The position numbers and the translations under genes were made by a program. The notes beneath the pieces were generated by a model. That model was not told the origin of the DNA. It did not search any database and saw only the letters and a list, made by a program, of their open reading frames with translations. Positions 14,512 to 26,331 of a stretch of 64,000 nt of DNA are shown piece after piece. The stretch is from Nageia nagi (lineage: Eukaryota > Pinophyta): assembly GCA_050084985.1 (NCBI GenBank), contig JBITNC010000001.1, positions 149,420,001-149,484,000 of the forward strand. Reading direction: 5' to 3'. The first letter of the stretch is position 1. The number at the start of each line of letters is the position of its first letter.

Positions 14512-15087
14512 TCATTTTTTAATATTACCTCTTTTGGGAAGAACTATTCTATTTTTGAAGTATAATAACTTATTATTGATTGAAAACTCAACTTTAGTAG
14601 TGTTATTTTTTATATTTTCTTTTTTTACTATGCAAGATTTATCCTTCCATTGAAAGATCCCATTTCTCTTAAGTAGATCACTAATTGAATATGAAATAGT
14701 AGTTAGATATTTCCTCCTACTTATGGCATCAACTACTTTATTTTCTTTCCCCTTGATATAATTGATTTCAAAATCATATTCAAATAGAAATTCCATCCAT
14801 ATTATTTCCCTCACATTTAAATCTGGTTGACTAAAGAAGTATTACAAAATTTGATGATTAGAGTGGAGTTGAAAAGGTCTCCTTAATAGTTCATGCCTCC
14901 ATAATTTTAAAGCATAAATAATGGTAGTGAATTCTAGTTTATGTGTGACATAATTTTGTTCATGATTCTTCAATTTTCTAAACTCATATACTACTATGGC
15001 CTTGTTTTGGATAAAGACAACTCCTAATCCTTCAAGACATGCATTAGTATAAATTATAAAATCTTCATTTAGATCAGGTAATTTCAA
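14512..15087 (-). pseudogene. E1 RNase H remnant
   Basis: The frame at 14842-15087 contains DFIIYTNACLEGLGVVFIQ, the first RNase H block with its DAS-type motif altered to NAC, and then KLKNHEQNYVTHKLEFTTIIYALKLWRH. The frame at 14512-14814 holds the downstream block YDFEINYIKGKENKVVDAISR. The order RT, RNase H, integrase is that of Ty3/gypsy. Broken by at least one stop and frameshift. Confidence 0.75.
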
Positions 15088-15227
15088 GATAGGTGCAAAG
15101 GCTAGTTTTTATTTAATAATATCAAAGGTTACCTCACACTTTTCAATTTAGTTAAAATCCTTTCCTTTCCTTTGAAGTTAAGTAATTGGATAAGTTACTT
15201 TGGAGAAATTTTGATAGTTCTCCATAA

Positions 15228-15760
15228 TTAATTACTTCTTAGCATAATAAGGGTTATTCTTAAATGCTTCTCATGTTTAGTTTTATATGAATAAATTAGA
15301 ATGTTATCTAAGAATACAAGTACAAAGTTATCAAGATATTCTCTAAACACACTACTTATTAGTTTCATGAATGTAGTAGGGGCATTTTTAAGCCTATATT
15401 CAAGGATAATAAATTCATAATGCCCATTATTGGTATTAAATATTATCTTGAGGATATCTTCTTCATTAATTCTAAGTTGATGATAACCTAACCTTAGATC
15501 TATGTTGGAGAAAATGGCAAATCCTTTCAAATGATCAAATAAATCATCAACCTAGGCCAAGGGACATTTGTTCTTGAATGTGACTTTATTTATCATTATT
15601 TAATAAACACATAATCTTAGTGTTCATCCTTATTTTTTACAAAGAGGGTGGGAGAACAAAGGTAACACAATTAGTATGATTAATTCTAGCCTCAATATCT
15701 CTTGAGATTTTAGTTTCAACTCTTGCATTTCAACTATGGTCATTTGATAAGGAGTCCTTG
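15228..15760 (-). pseudogene. E1 reverse transcriptase remnant
   Basis: The frame at 15228-15530 shows IFSNIDLRLGYHQLRI, NNGHYEFIILEYRLKNAPTTF and FVLVFLDNILIYS. These are the RT blocks around the catalytic site. The YxDD-type box reads FLDN, so the second active-site aspartate is changed. The upstream RT part can be followed to about 15760 in shifted frames. The sequence type is chromovirus-like. Inactive. Confidence 0.8.
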
Positions 15761-15869
15761 AAATTGGTTCAACTCTTGGTATGAGGTAAATGGTAAAATA
15801 AAATTCACCCAGAGGAGGTTTTTTAGGTAAATACTTTGGAAAAAAATCCTTGAATTCTTGTAGAATGGG

Positions 15870-16400
15870 GTATTTTTATGGGATATCCTTATCTTCCAAA
15901 TCATTGGTTTCATTAATTTTGATGCCTAAAAGTTGATACTTCATTTTAACAGCTTTGGATAGTTGCATAGTTGAGATAAATTTAGATTTGAATGGTTGTA
16001 AATTACTATGCATTTTAACTTTATTAGTCTTTTCATTAGTGACCCCAACCCATATTCCTTCAATGTTGATTACAATTTTAGACTTAACCAACTAGTCCAT
16101 TTTTAGGATCACTTCATATGAAGGTAGAGGTACTACATAAAAGTACAGATTGGTCTTGATATTGGGTAATTTTAAATAATCACCCATAAGGAAATATTCC
16201 ACCCTACATAGTTATCCTAAGAAAAACTTGATATTCCACCCAGTTTCCATAAATCTTGGTCTCATAGGAATCTTTTCAAGAATATGAGATGAAATGAAAT
16301 TAACTGATGCACCACTATCAATTATGATTGAGATATTTTGGTTAAAAATTTTACCTTCCACCCTAATAGGAATAGCTTGTGTATCTAATACCTAATTTTC
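15870..16400 (-). pseudogene. E1 aspartic protease remnant
   Basis: Around 16300-16330 the minus strand reads IIIDSGAS followed by VNFIS-like residues, the active-site motif of a retroviral-type protease. The frame at 15876-16091 continues with WLVKSKIVINIE-like sequence and the spacer to RT. A stop interrupts the region near 16210. Confidence 0.65.
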
Positions 16401-16788
16401 AATGGTTACGTAAATTGATGTGTTGATTCTTTGATAGCATTTTCCTTTGATGGATAAGTATTAGAAAATTTTAGTCCTCCACATTCATAGAAACCTCCTC
16501 TAGGAGTTGTGGGTATGTTAATGGATTATTTGTTATGTTCCTTTGGTTCAAACCTCTATTTATTAACATGATTTCTACCTTTTTAATTTGTATATTACCT
16601 ATAGTTACCTGAGTTATTTTTAAATTTAGCAATTTTTTTACCTTTTTGGTGTTCATACAGAGGTTTCTTACCATCCTCCCTATTCTTAAAATATGACCTT
16701 AAAAATGTATCATACCTTTTGAAATTTTTATTGGCCTCAATCCTAGGATAAATTTATTAATTTTCAACTTTTCATTGGTTTCATACCA
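16401..16788 (-). pseudogene. E1 gag, C-terminal part, cut by E2
   Basis: The frame at 16471-16674 is lysine- and asparagine-rich, as expected for the nucleocapsid end of gag. It is the continuation of the gag start found at 25588-26239. When E2 is ignored, the reading around the junction runs from LEY to ETNEKLK with only one copy of the GTATG target, which supports the nesting. Confidence 0.55.
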
Positions 16789-17412
16789 TGGATGAAAAAT
16801 AATATACATGCAATAAACAAAGCACTATCTCTCTACAAATGTAATATTGAAGTATATATAATAAATATATCAACTTATATGAGTAATAATAATGTACCTT
16901 CTTCATATCTAAATCAATGAGTTATAAATAATACCTTCAACACAATCTCCACTCACTGAAGCTCAAGAACTATGACATTAGTGCCTTAGTGATAACACAT
17001 CGTCAATAACATATAACACATCATATGCAAAAATTAAAGTATATGAAGCATGAATAAAGGTAGATAACAAATCCTAAAATAGGTGGTATTACAAAACATT
17101 ATTATTGTTCAAATGATATGATATATGCATGTGTCCACCTATTTGATATTGATGATCTACTCATGATGAATCATTTTCCATTAATATTATTTTATATCAA
17201 TATCTTGATCCTCTCCTTTTCTTGGGGTCGTCACATATTACATAGATTATGATGCCTTTATGGACATTTGACACCACTTATATTATTTAGTGGTCCTTTT
17301 ACATTGATTACATTTTGTTGGGTGTATTTTAACCCCTTTTTGTAATAAATATCCATTGATGCTATAAAAATGAATTATTTAATAAATAAGAATTAATTTT
17401 TAAGTTTTTACA
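16789..17412 (-). repeat. E2 3' LTR
   Basis: Starts tggatgaaaaa on the plus strand and ends tttttaca. Collinear with 24961-25587 through aaacaaag, tatctctctacaaatgtaat, atctccactcact and ttgatcctct. Confidence 0.85.
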
Positions 17413-18439
17413 TTTTTCCCCTCTTTAGAGGTGTGATGAAAGAAATGGAATTACATATCTAAATAAGAAGAGTAGAAGAACATTTTTAAGAACTTTGAAC
17501 TCTTATACAACAACATGATCCTTTGGTGAAGGTCCTTCATTACCCCCTTTTGACTTGGTTACCTCAAAAAAGCTCCATGGATGGAGCAACTAATGTAAAA
17601 TATGAATTGTTGTTTTGATTTCCCATTTTGATGCTCAAGAATGGAAGTGACTACTCCTTTATGTTTAGTACTAGGGTTTCTAACATTCTGGAACCCATAC
17701 TATAAGAATATAGAGCTTTATTGATTTAGAGTATTTATGAGGTGTAATTAATGACATTGATGATGTATAAATAGTACTATTGACAACATGGATGCTCTGA
17801 TTTTTTTATGTTATCCTTTTTCTCATTTTCTTTTCTTTTTTTTTTACAACTTCTAAGAAAGTGGTAAGAAAGAAGAAATTAGAGATATGCTGTAATAAAA
17901 AGGAGGTTAGAAATAGCCTACAACATGTTTGGATACATAGTGAGGTGCATCTTCCATTGAGTATGAATTAATAGTAATATCCTCACTAATAGTTGTATCA
18001 TCAATTTCTTTTTAAGTGACTGAACTCTCACTAATCATATCATTGGTCATTGATGATCATATGTTTTATATCCATGATCTGTAGATATTATATTGTTATG
18101 GATGTAAGAATAACCATATATAGATACATATTTATGTGCATATTACATTAAGTATGAATCAATGTCAACATCCCCACTAATCATTGTATTATTGGTTTTC
18201 TTTTAAGAGAGTGGGCTTTCATTAACCATATATTTGGCCATCAAAGATCATGCAATTTATGTCCATGATTAGTAGACATTATGTTCACTTTTTTTTATGA
18301 CATCGACGACATGTGAGAAAAGATATGGTATTGACACTTAACAAAATGTATAAATAAAACTTGAAATAAAAATAAAAAAAATACTATACATGTACCTCAT
18401 GTTAATGCATCATGATGGTGTGAGATATGAGGCTTCTTC

Positions 18440-19300
18440 CTCATGCGTAGAAGCATTTCAAGTGCATGGCATTGAAGGTTTTTAGTTCTTCTATTCCATC
18501 CATTGAAGATAATTTGTATGAACCTAAAATATTTTTAGCTTGATCTTTTTATCAAATTCTCTCTTTAGCTTTGCATGATATGCTTTTTGATGATCAATTG
18601 TATGAATTCATTTTTCATCAAGAGCTTCTAATTGTTACAATCTAGCTTTTCTTCCTTCTTCATCTAGAATATCTCCATGTAGTGAGATTCTCAAAGATGG
18701 GATATCTAATTCTAATGGTATGATAACCTCATAACCATAGACTAATGAAAATGGAATTTACCCTGTGGAAGTTCTTACACTTGTTTGGCATTCCCAAAGT
18801 GCATAAGGAAATTATTCATGCCAATCTCTCTTGTATCTATACCATGTTTTTGATAAGATTCTTTTGATTATTTTATTTGATGCTTCAACTTGGCCATTTC
18901 CTTATGGATAATAAACAAAACAAAAATCTTGTGTAATATGAAACTTTTTACAAAAGGCTTCCATTTCCTTACCTTTAAAATTTGGCCCATTATCCATGAT
19001 CAATTGTTGTAGGACAAACAAACCTTGTGATGATGTGTTCAACCAAGAACTTTATTATCTTTTCTTATGTGAATGACTTCATTGGTACTACTTCTACCCA
19101 TTTGGTGGTATACTCTATATTCATGATAACAAATTTATTTCCATCCCTTGAAATATGATTGATCAAGCCAATTATATCTATGCCCCAAATTACAAAAGAC
19201 CATGGTGAAACAACTGTATTTAGCTCTTGTATTGGTTATTTTTAAAAATTTGAATATTTTTGACATTTAAGGTAGGTTATAACATTATCCTTACAATCTT
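18440..19300 (-). pseudogene. E2 integrase remnant
   Basis: Read on the minus strand, the region contains YTTKWVEVVPMKS, then a DHGPNFKG-type block near 18980-19000 and NGQVEASNK near 18890-18910. These are the conserved blocks of a Ty3/gypsy integrase core. A stop precedes the NGQVEA block and others follow, so it is not functional. Confidence 0.75.
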
Positions 19301-19535
19301 CTTCCATATAAGGCCAATAGTATCCCATAAGTAAGAGCTTAGTGTATAATTATTTTGCAAATAAGTGCCCCCTATATATACCTTCATGTTCTTGTTCAAG
19401 TGTTGTTGCAGTTTCATGATAGGTGAGGAATCTCAATAGAGCCTCATCAAATGACCTCTTGTATAGAATGTCACCAATGATAACATATTTGAGAGTTGAT
19501 ATCTTTAATCTAATTTGCTCATTTCTATCAAAATG

Positions 19536-20600
19536 TTATAGAATTATTTGATCTTTGAGATAATTGTAAACATCATAATACCAAAATGGAGAACTTCCTT
19601 GTTGAGTAAGATAATATACCTCTACTTCACCATATTTAGCTATATAGGATGACATACCTAATTTTTTAATTTTGAGGATAGTTTCCTCATATTGTATATT
19701 AATAGGCATCAAGGAGGAAACACTTTCCATTGAATCTACATATTTGTTGTTTGTTATTGGGATATTCTCTATTATGTAGTTATCAAATTCACTTAGAATA
19801 TCAGATATTACCATTTTGTATGGGACTAATTTCTCATCCTTTGTATTGTATACATCAATGACCTGATTAACAACATGCTTTAAGTCACATATATTTATAA
19901 TTATTTTATATTTAAGAGAGTAATTTCCCTCAAACCCAAGATAAATGTCTCATACTCTACCATATTGTTAGTGTACTCAAATACAAGTTTATATGCCATG
20001 TGAATAACATCATTTGTTTGTGAAACTAGTATAATACATGCCCCTACTCCATAAGTGAATTTTGATCCATCAAACTATAGTGTCCCAACCTTACATTTTT
20101 CCTCTAGGAAGCATATAATGATTTTCGTAATGGTGTGGATATACTCTACCAATATGCCCACACTCTAAAGGTGGCATGTGTTGATCATACTCATCTAGTA
20201 ACTCTTCATGTACAATAAATCCATCATTCTATGGGAACTCTTGTATCAAATTTATAATCATTTGGCATTTAAAAGACTTTTTATTTACAACATTGATGTC
20301 AAATTCTTGTAGGAACATAAACCATTTAGCTACTCTTCCTGATAAATATTATTTTGCTATGACATATGTTAGTGGATTAACTAGGATAACAACATATGTA
20401 GTGTAGTATAGAAGATAATTCCTCAATTTTTTGTTGCAAAAACTATACCAAATCAATTTTTTTCCATGGGAGTGTACCATGTTTCATATTCTATGATAGT
20501 CTTGCTGAGGTAGTAGATTTTTCTTTCCTCCTTTTTATCATCTTTCTTACATAACATTGCCCCAAAGGCAAACATTATGGCTGATATATAAAGACATGCA
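19536..20600 (-). pseudogene. E2 RNase H and linker to integrase
   Basis: The frame at 19536-19814 reads ENIPITNNKYVDSMESVSSL and later PFWYYDVYNYLKDQ. This is the Tat-type end of RNase H (the NxxADAMASLAS-like block, here VDSMESVSS) and the linker before integrase. Upstream RNase H sequence can be followed in shifted frames to about 20600. Confidence 0.7.
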
Positions 20601-20619
20601 TATTTGCTAAAATCCATGG

Positions 20620-21430
20620 GTACTAATATGGGTGGGTTAGGAAAATATTATTTTATGTCCTCACATGCTTTTTGATATTTCTTATCCCATACAAATTTTA
20701 CATCCTTTTTCAACAAGTGAGTGCATCGTAAATATTTATCAACAAGTTGTGAAATGAATCTCCTTACCAAATTTGATCTCACCTTGGAGGCTTCTCAATT
20801 GTTTCAAATTTTTGGGAGGTGGCATGCTAACAATGGCCTTTACCTTTTTGGGATCCACTTCAATATCTCTTTTTTGAGATCATAAATCGTAGCAACTAAT
20901 TTCCTAAAGTAACACCAAAAGCACATTTTTGAGGCTTTAGTCTAATATTATATTTTTTAGAATACCAAATACCTCTTTAATAAGCTCCAAATGATCATGT
21001 CCTTATTTTGATTTTACCAAGATATCATCAACATAAACCTCTACATATATGTGAATGTTCTTATGAAACAGAGTAACCATTGCATGTTGATAAATTTCTC
21101 TTGTATTTTTCAAATAAAAAGATATAACCTTCCAATAAAAATCACCCCATGGTGTGGTGAAAGTTATTTTATGTTGATCAGTTGAATTGGTTAAAATTTG
21201 ATTATATCCATAAAATATAAAGTATCATGACTAGCAATACTATCCACAATCATATCAATATTTGGTAATGGAAAATCATCTTTTGGACAAGCATTATTGA
21301 TATCTTTGAAATTAATGCAAATTATTATTTCTCTGGTGGATTTAGTAATAGGAATAATATAAACCATCCATTTTAAATAATATATAAGCCTAATGAAACT
21401 AACATTCAATTATTTTTCAAATTCTTTCTT
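20620..21430 (-). pseudogene. E2 reverse transcriptase remnant
   Basis: The frame at 21191-21409 contains a fingers/palm block ending ICINFKDINNACPKDDFPLP, followed by NIDMIVDSIASHDTLYFMD. Further downstream, YVEVYVDDILVKSK is present with an intact YVDD catalytic box (codons at 21024-21035). Frameshifts and stops separate the blocks, so the enzyme is dead although its active-site motif survived. Confidence 0.85.
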
Positions 21431-22459
21431 GATCAAGAAATCTTTTTAAGGATGCATTTTTCTTGGTTTTTGTTTAATAGGTTTTGCTCCTTATTTGAGC
21501 GATAAACTATGCATGATAAAATATGGATTTAAACCAACCATATTTGAATAAGACCATGAAATATTTTATTACATTCAATGAAATTATTTTTTTACCTCTC
21601 TTGTTGTGGTGTTGGAAGAGAAACTCCAACCTTGATCAATCTCTCTTGATCACTTTTGCCAATGTTAATATCAACCAACTCTTTAGCAAAAAATATCAAC
21701 TCATCTTTTTTTTGCAATAGTGAAAGTAACTCTTTTAATATGGGAATATCATGGTCATCATATTCATGTTTATCAACCTATTGTATTTGAAACAATTCAT
21801 TAAAGTTTACTTGTCTAAAATATCTATATTGACTGAGAATATAATTTAGAATTCTTTTATCATTTAATTTGGGCAACTCTAAATGTGCCCTTATGTATTA
21901 TAATATATTATCATCAGTGGAAAAATAATCAAAATTAATAGGTACAATATCATCAATCCATAAATATTTATCAATTTTATCACAAATATTAATCATAGTG
22001 CATTTTGAAATAAATTTTATGGGACCTAAACTTTTCTAAGTATTTTGATCACTACCCAATCGTTTCTTATCTTTATAAGCTCCTAAGTTATCATGAAAAG
22101 AAGGTATACTATATTTTGAATTTCCTAATCCTACCATATTATATTTACAATTTTGTGTCATGTATTTATGTACAAATGGATATGGAAAGGAATTGCTCAT
22201 GTCCTATTTCTCCATTTCATTCATCAACAAAATAGGATTAGGAAACAACAATGCTATAGAGCAAGAACCACTTGACTATCCTTTAGTTTCATGGTGTGCA
22301 TGCTTTATGGTGCCTTCAACATGGCATAGATGCTTTGAGTTTTTTATTAGTTTAGGATATTCCAAATCATTTATGAAAGCTAATGGATCAAAATTCTATA
22401 TTTTATATGTTCCCATTCCTATCTCTACAATTTGAACCTCTTTATCTCCTTTTATCAAT

Positions 22460-23220
22460 GTTGATTCAACTTCCTTTGGAGCTATTTGAATTAGGATAAT
22501 TTATATCTAATCCTTCAATATCCAAATTTACCAAATTACCTAATGCATAAGGATTTGAATCTCCTATTTCTATGTGTATTTTTCTCTCATATTCATACTT
22601 CAAAAGGCTATGTACTGTAGAAGGTACTGCATGCATGTCATGTAACTGAGGTCTTCCTATGAGTAAATTATATGAAAGTTTGCCACTCTTGAAATGAAAA
22701 TTTATTTCAACAATCCTAGGACCTAGCGTTACTGAAAATGTGACCAAAATAAGTGGTTTTTGGATGAACTATCATAGGTTCTTATATGAAAAGTTGGTTC
22801 TTAAAAGGGAGGGATTTTAACATCATTATCTTAAAGTTGTTGCAAGAATGTTTGGGAATAAACATTAACAGTTGAACCTAGATCTACTATTTCTCTTTTT
22901 ATTTCCCATCCACGTATCATAGGTGTCACATAGAGTGATAGACATTCATAAATGAGTTCCTTGCTAATTTTTTCATACTTGAAAAAGGAAATTACATCAC
23001 AATCTTTAATGGATTGGAGTTTTTTAGAAAATAATGTAGCAAAAATATTTATGGAACATTTTTCTTCTTGAATAACTTATATGATACCTCTTTATGTTTT
23101 TCAAGTGTGCTAATGAGATCATATAAGCCAATTTTAGCAAGAGTAATTTTTAATTGTTCTATCATACTATAAGATTTTGGATTAGGTGGGAGACTTACTT
23201 GTTTAGTAGTGACTAGATTT
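22460..23220 (-). pseudogene. E2 protease region
   Basis: The frame at 22466-22747 contains LSYNLLIGRPQLHDMHAVPSTVH, the C-terminal block of Tat-type proteases. Upstream, around 22880, a VDLGSTVNV-like active-site block can be read, preceded by a SYSMIEQLK-type linker near 23150. Stops interrupt it. Confidence 0.7.
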
Positions 23221-23539
23221 GGAATGAACTTTGGATGTCCAATTCTAATTGCAACATGAATCTCTTCATCTACTGATATAGTATTAACTACTAAATCTAG
23301 ATCTAAAGCATTTTCTTTAGTTTCATACTTCCCTTATGCAATGAGATCTAAGATAAAAACCTCAAAAGATTTGTATTTATTTGTATAATATCCTCTTATT
23401 TTATAATAAGCATAATAAATATTTAAATTACCTGATAACACACTATCATATTTTTCCTTTCTATCCAATGGCTTCAAAAAGCTCCAAATCCTACTAAATA
23501 AGCATTAGCTAAATAAGAAAAGTGAATGTATGGTTTCTT

Positions 23540-24064
23540 ATTCTAGCAGATCTAGTGAGAGTAGGTTTTTCAGCCATGTTTACATTCTTTTATTCCTTTT
23601 TAGTATATGTATTTTTGTTATCCTTGTTGTGTATGAGCAAGTATGTTTGATATATTTTTTATTCGCATGTGTGTAGGTTACATAGGTGAGGAGTAGCAAA
23701 ATTGATTAGAGATAGTCGCACAGAATCAGAGAATAAACTTTTTGTAGGTTCTTGGAGATAGTTTTTAGATCTTGAAGAAATTATTACATAAACACCAATG
23801 ACTAGCATCGGATGCCAATGATTGGGTGATATTTTTTGAATGACTGAAGAGGATCACCAATGACTCTGTAAACAAGCCTACAAAGGCCAAAATATTATTT
23901 AATAAAAATCCCTTTTAGAAGGCAATGAATCTAAAGAGATTTGTAATTGTATCATTGAGTTCTATTCATAAGTAATAATAAAATGTTGATCGTGAGATGT
24001 ATTATGTTGTTTGCTAATAGGGTTAATTTTTGTTTACAACATTATGGTGCTAGAAGAAGGGCCC
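23540..24064 (+). mobile_element. Possible LTR and primer-site relic of another element inside E2
   Basis: On the plus strand TGGTGCTAGAAGAAGGGCCC (24045-24064) follows a stretch ending tttacaaca. It resembles the TGGCGC...AGGGGC-like primer sites next to 5' LTRs of some plant Ty3/gypsy elements. The orientation is opposite to E2 and the stretch interrupts E2 between gag and protease. I could not define the left LTR end or a target duplication. Confidence 0.35.
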
Positions 24065-24199
24065 CTCACATGCAAACAACATCAGTTTCATATTTGTATA
24101 CTCAAGTGACCTAAGATTAATTAATACTTTCTGTTTTACTAAAACTCTTTTTGTCATAATTCCAAAACCCATATTAGTATAATTGAGAGCATGTTGCTT

Positions 24200-24900
24200 A
24201 ATAATTAGTAGAATAAAATCAAAAAAAATACCATAAATGTTAGTTTCATTTAATTTACTATGAATGGATTATCATACCTTTTTAAATCTTGGAATATATT
24301 TTTCCAAGGTTTCATTACTTCCTGGTGTAAGGCAAAACTATGTAATAGTACTTTTCTCCTTGATATTATGTTTGTATTAGTTCACGAATACCTTTATCAA
24401 TGACTTGAATGACTATGGATCCCTTTGGAAAATTATAGAATCATTGGATAGCATCATATTTTAAACTTCTTGGGAATAATTTGGCCATCAATTTCTCCTC
24501 ATATCCCAATTTAAATAAGAACTCCTCCTAAAATCTTATAAGATGTTATTTTGGGTCTTTATCACTACTAAACATCTCAAACATGGAGGCCTTGAGGTCG
24601 GGTGGTAGGGGATAATTATAGATATCTATTGATAAGGGTGTGATGAAGATACCATCATAGTATTCTTTATTATGCTAAGATATTTGATCATTCTCAAGTT
24701 TTGATACTCTTACAGCTAAGGAAGCATCAAATACTTAGTGAGTATTATTAGTAGAAGCTTATGGTTGGATAGTATTATTGGCAAGAAGTTATGTTAGCAA
24801 TTGTTATATATATTGTAATTCATACAAATTCATTATGATAACATTCACACTTTATGAATAGGTAAATCATGGCATCAACACAATTGGATCTATTACAAAA
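24200..24900 (-). pseudogene. E2 gag remnant
   Basis: Minus-strand reading gives short gag-like blocks (an NETLEKYI-type run near 24300, then an LKYDAIQ-like and FPKGSI-like run near 24420-24460), placed between the primer site and the protease as expected. It is heavily broken and recognised mainly from position. Confidence 0.5.
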
Positions 24901-24947
24901 AATATACGAGATCTTGGCCAAGAGGTAAAAGATCATTCGAAATAGTA

Positions 24948-24956
24948 GGTTCACCA
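24948..24956 (-). other. E2 primer-binding-site core
   Basis: Minus strand TGGTGAACC, five bases inside the right LTR. The same nine bases begin the E5 primer site, which continues to fit tRNA-Trp. Here the next bases no longer match. Confidence 0.55.
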
Positions 24957-24960
24957 AAAA

Positions 24961-25587
24961 TGTAGACAAAAAAAAGTGCATGCAATAAACAAAGAACTAT
25001 CTCTCTACAAATGTAATACTAAAGTATATATCATAAATATATTAGCTTATATCAATAAAAATAATGTATCTTCATTAGATCTGAATTAATAAGTTATAAA
25101 CAAGACCTTCAATGCAATCTCCACTCACTCAGGATCAAGAACTATGATGTCGATGCATTAGTGATAGCCCACCATCGATGCCTTAAAATAAGAGATGTAA
25201 TATGTAAAAATTAAAATATGTAAAGCATGAAAAAAGGTAGATAACATATTCTTATATAGGTGCTGTTACAAAATATCATTGTTGTTTGGATGATATGATA
25301 TACATGCATCTACCTATTTGATATTAATGATCTACTCATGATGAATTATTTGCCATTAATATTCTTTTATAGCAACATCTTGATCCTCTTCTTTTCTTGG
25401 GATCATCACATATAACATAGCTTATGATGCCTTTATGGATATTTGACACCACTTACATTATTTAGTGTTCCTTTTACATTGATTACATTACCTTGGATGT
25501 ATTTTAACCCTTTTTTTATAATAAATATGTATTGATGTTATAAAATAAATTATTTAATAAACAAAATTTCATTTTTAGGTATCTACA
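24961..25587 (-). repeat. E2 5' LTR
   Basis: Starts tgtagacaaaa and ends ggtatctaca on the plus strand, giving TG...CA ends in both orientations. Collinear with 16789-17412 with many substitutions, so E2 is old. Confidence 0.85.
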
Positions 25588-26239
25588 CATACTCTAGTAT
25601 GTATTTAAATAACTTGATATATTATTGAAACTCAGTTTGAATAGAATTCATACCTTAGACTAGTATGGTAAATTCATTGAGATTCTCCATGATGTATTCT
25701 CCAGAAACAAACCTAGCCTTAAAGTCCATCAAAAAATCCTTCCAAGGAATTTCATATGGTTGTACTTTTTTCCCATCTAGGTATGTATTCTGCCATGATA
25801 AATACACCTCTATAAGATGCATACTAACCCAAGTATTATTCATGTTAGAGGAATAAATTTTCATAGAAAAATGTATCTCCATTTCAAATATCTACATTTT
25901 TATGGTATCTCTCTCTTTTTTCTCATTAAACCTATGAATTCTATAGCTCTTAAGGTCCTTTTCAAGTTCAATAACCACCAAGGCTTTTGCATCCTAAGGT
26001 GGTTCTTCCTCAAGATTTTATGGCTTCCAACATTATCCCTTTTAGGCTCCCTAGCTTGAAGCAGTTGATTCATATTCTCTTTAAGCTTTTGTATGGTTGC
26101 ATTAAATTCAAAAAAATTGATCATCTTAGTAATGTTAGAATTAATTTTCCTTAATTTGTGTAATATTTTGAATAACTAGTGGGGAGGTGGCCACTTTCCC
26201 TCTACCTTAACATCTAGCTTGGTTACGATTCCTCACCAT
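25588..26239 (-). pseudogene. E1 gag, N-terminal part
   Basis: On the minus strand an ATG at 26237-26239 opens MVRNRNQAR, then a stop, and gag-like sequence follows in broken frames. The frame at 25655-25882 gives the best stretch: WVSMHLIEVYLSWQNTYLDG, then FLMDFKARFVSGEYIMENLNEF, matching the Retrotrans_gag region (the usual W at the end of the first helix block and the F-x-x-RF block). The frame ends at the E2 insertion and resumes at 16788. It encoded the capsid protein of E1 and is now non-functional. Confidence 0.7.
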
Positions 26240-26309
26240 ATTTTTCCTACAAAACATTTTTAATCATTTAGCTAATTAGGCATAATGGTTCACTAAGGCC
26301 CTAGATTTT

Positions 26310-26331
26310 GAACTTAATATTTGATATAATA
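26310..26331 (-). other. E1 primer-binding site, decayed
   Basis: The minus strand next to the LTR end reads TTATATCAAATATTAAG. It fits a tRNA-Met type site (TGGTATCAGAGC) at about eight of twelve positions. Position supports the call more than sequence does. Confidence 0.4.

Larger units (their letters stand above)
16789..25587 (-). mobile_element. E2: degenerate Tat-like Ty3/gypsy element
   Basis: Flanked by direct repeats 16789-17412 and 24961-25587. Minus-strand remnants run gag, protease, RT, RNase H, integrase from right to left. A primer-site core TGGTGAACC lies next to the right LTR. CATAC follows the right LTR directly and lies two bases outside the left LTR, consistent with a slightly damaged 5-bp target duplication in E1 gag. 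The protein type (NACPKDDFPLP in RT, WYYDIYNYL-like in the RNase H to integrase linker) is that of the Tat branch. Every frame is broken. Confidence 0.8.

Noticed and set aside
25665-26059. Plus frames opposite E1 gag
   Set aside because: Antisense shadows; the gag similarity is on the minus strand.
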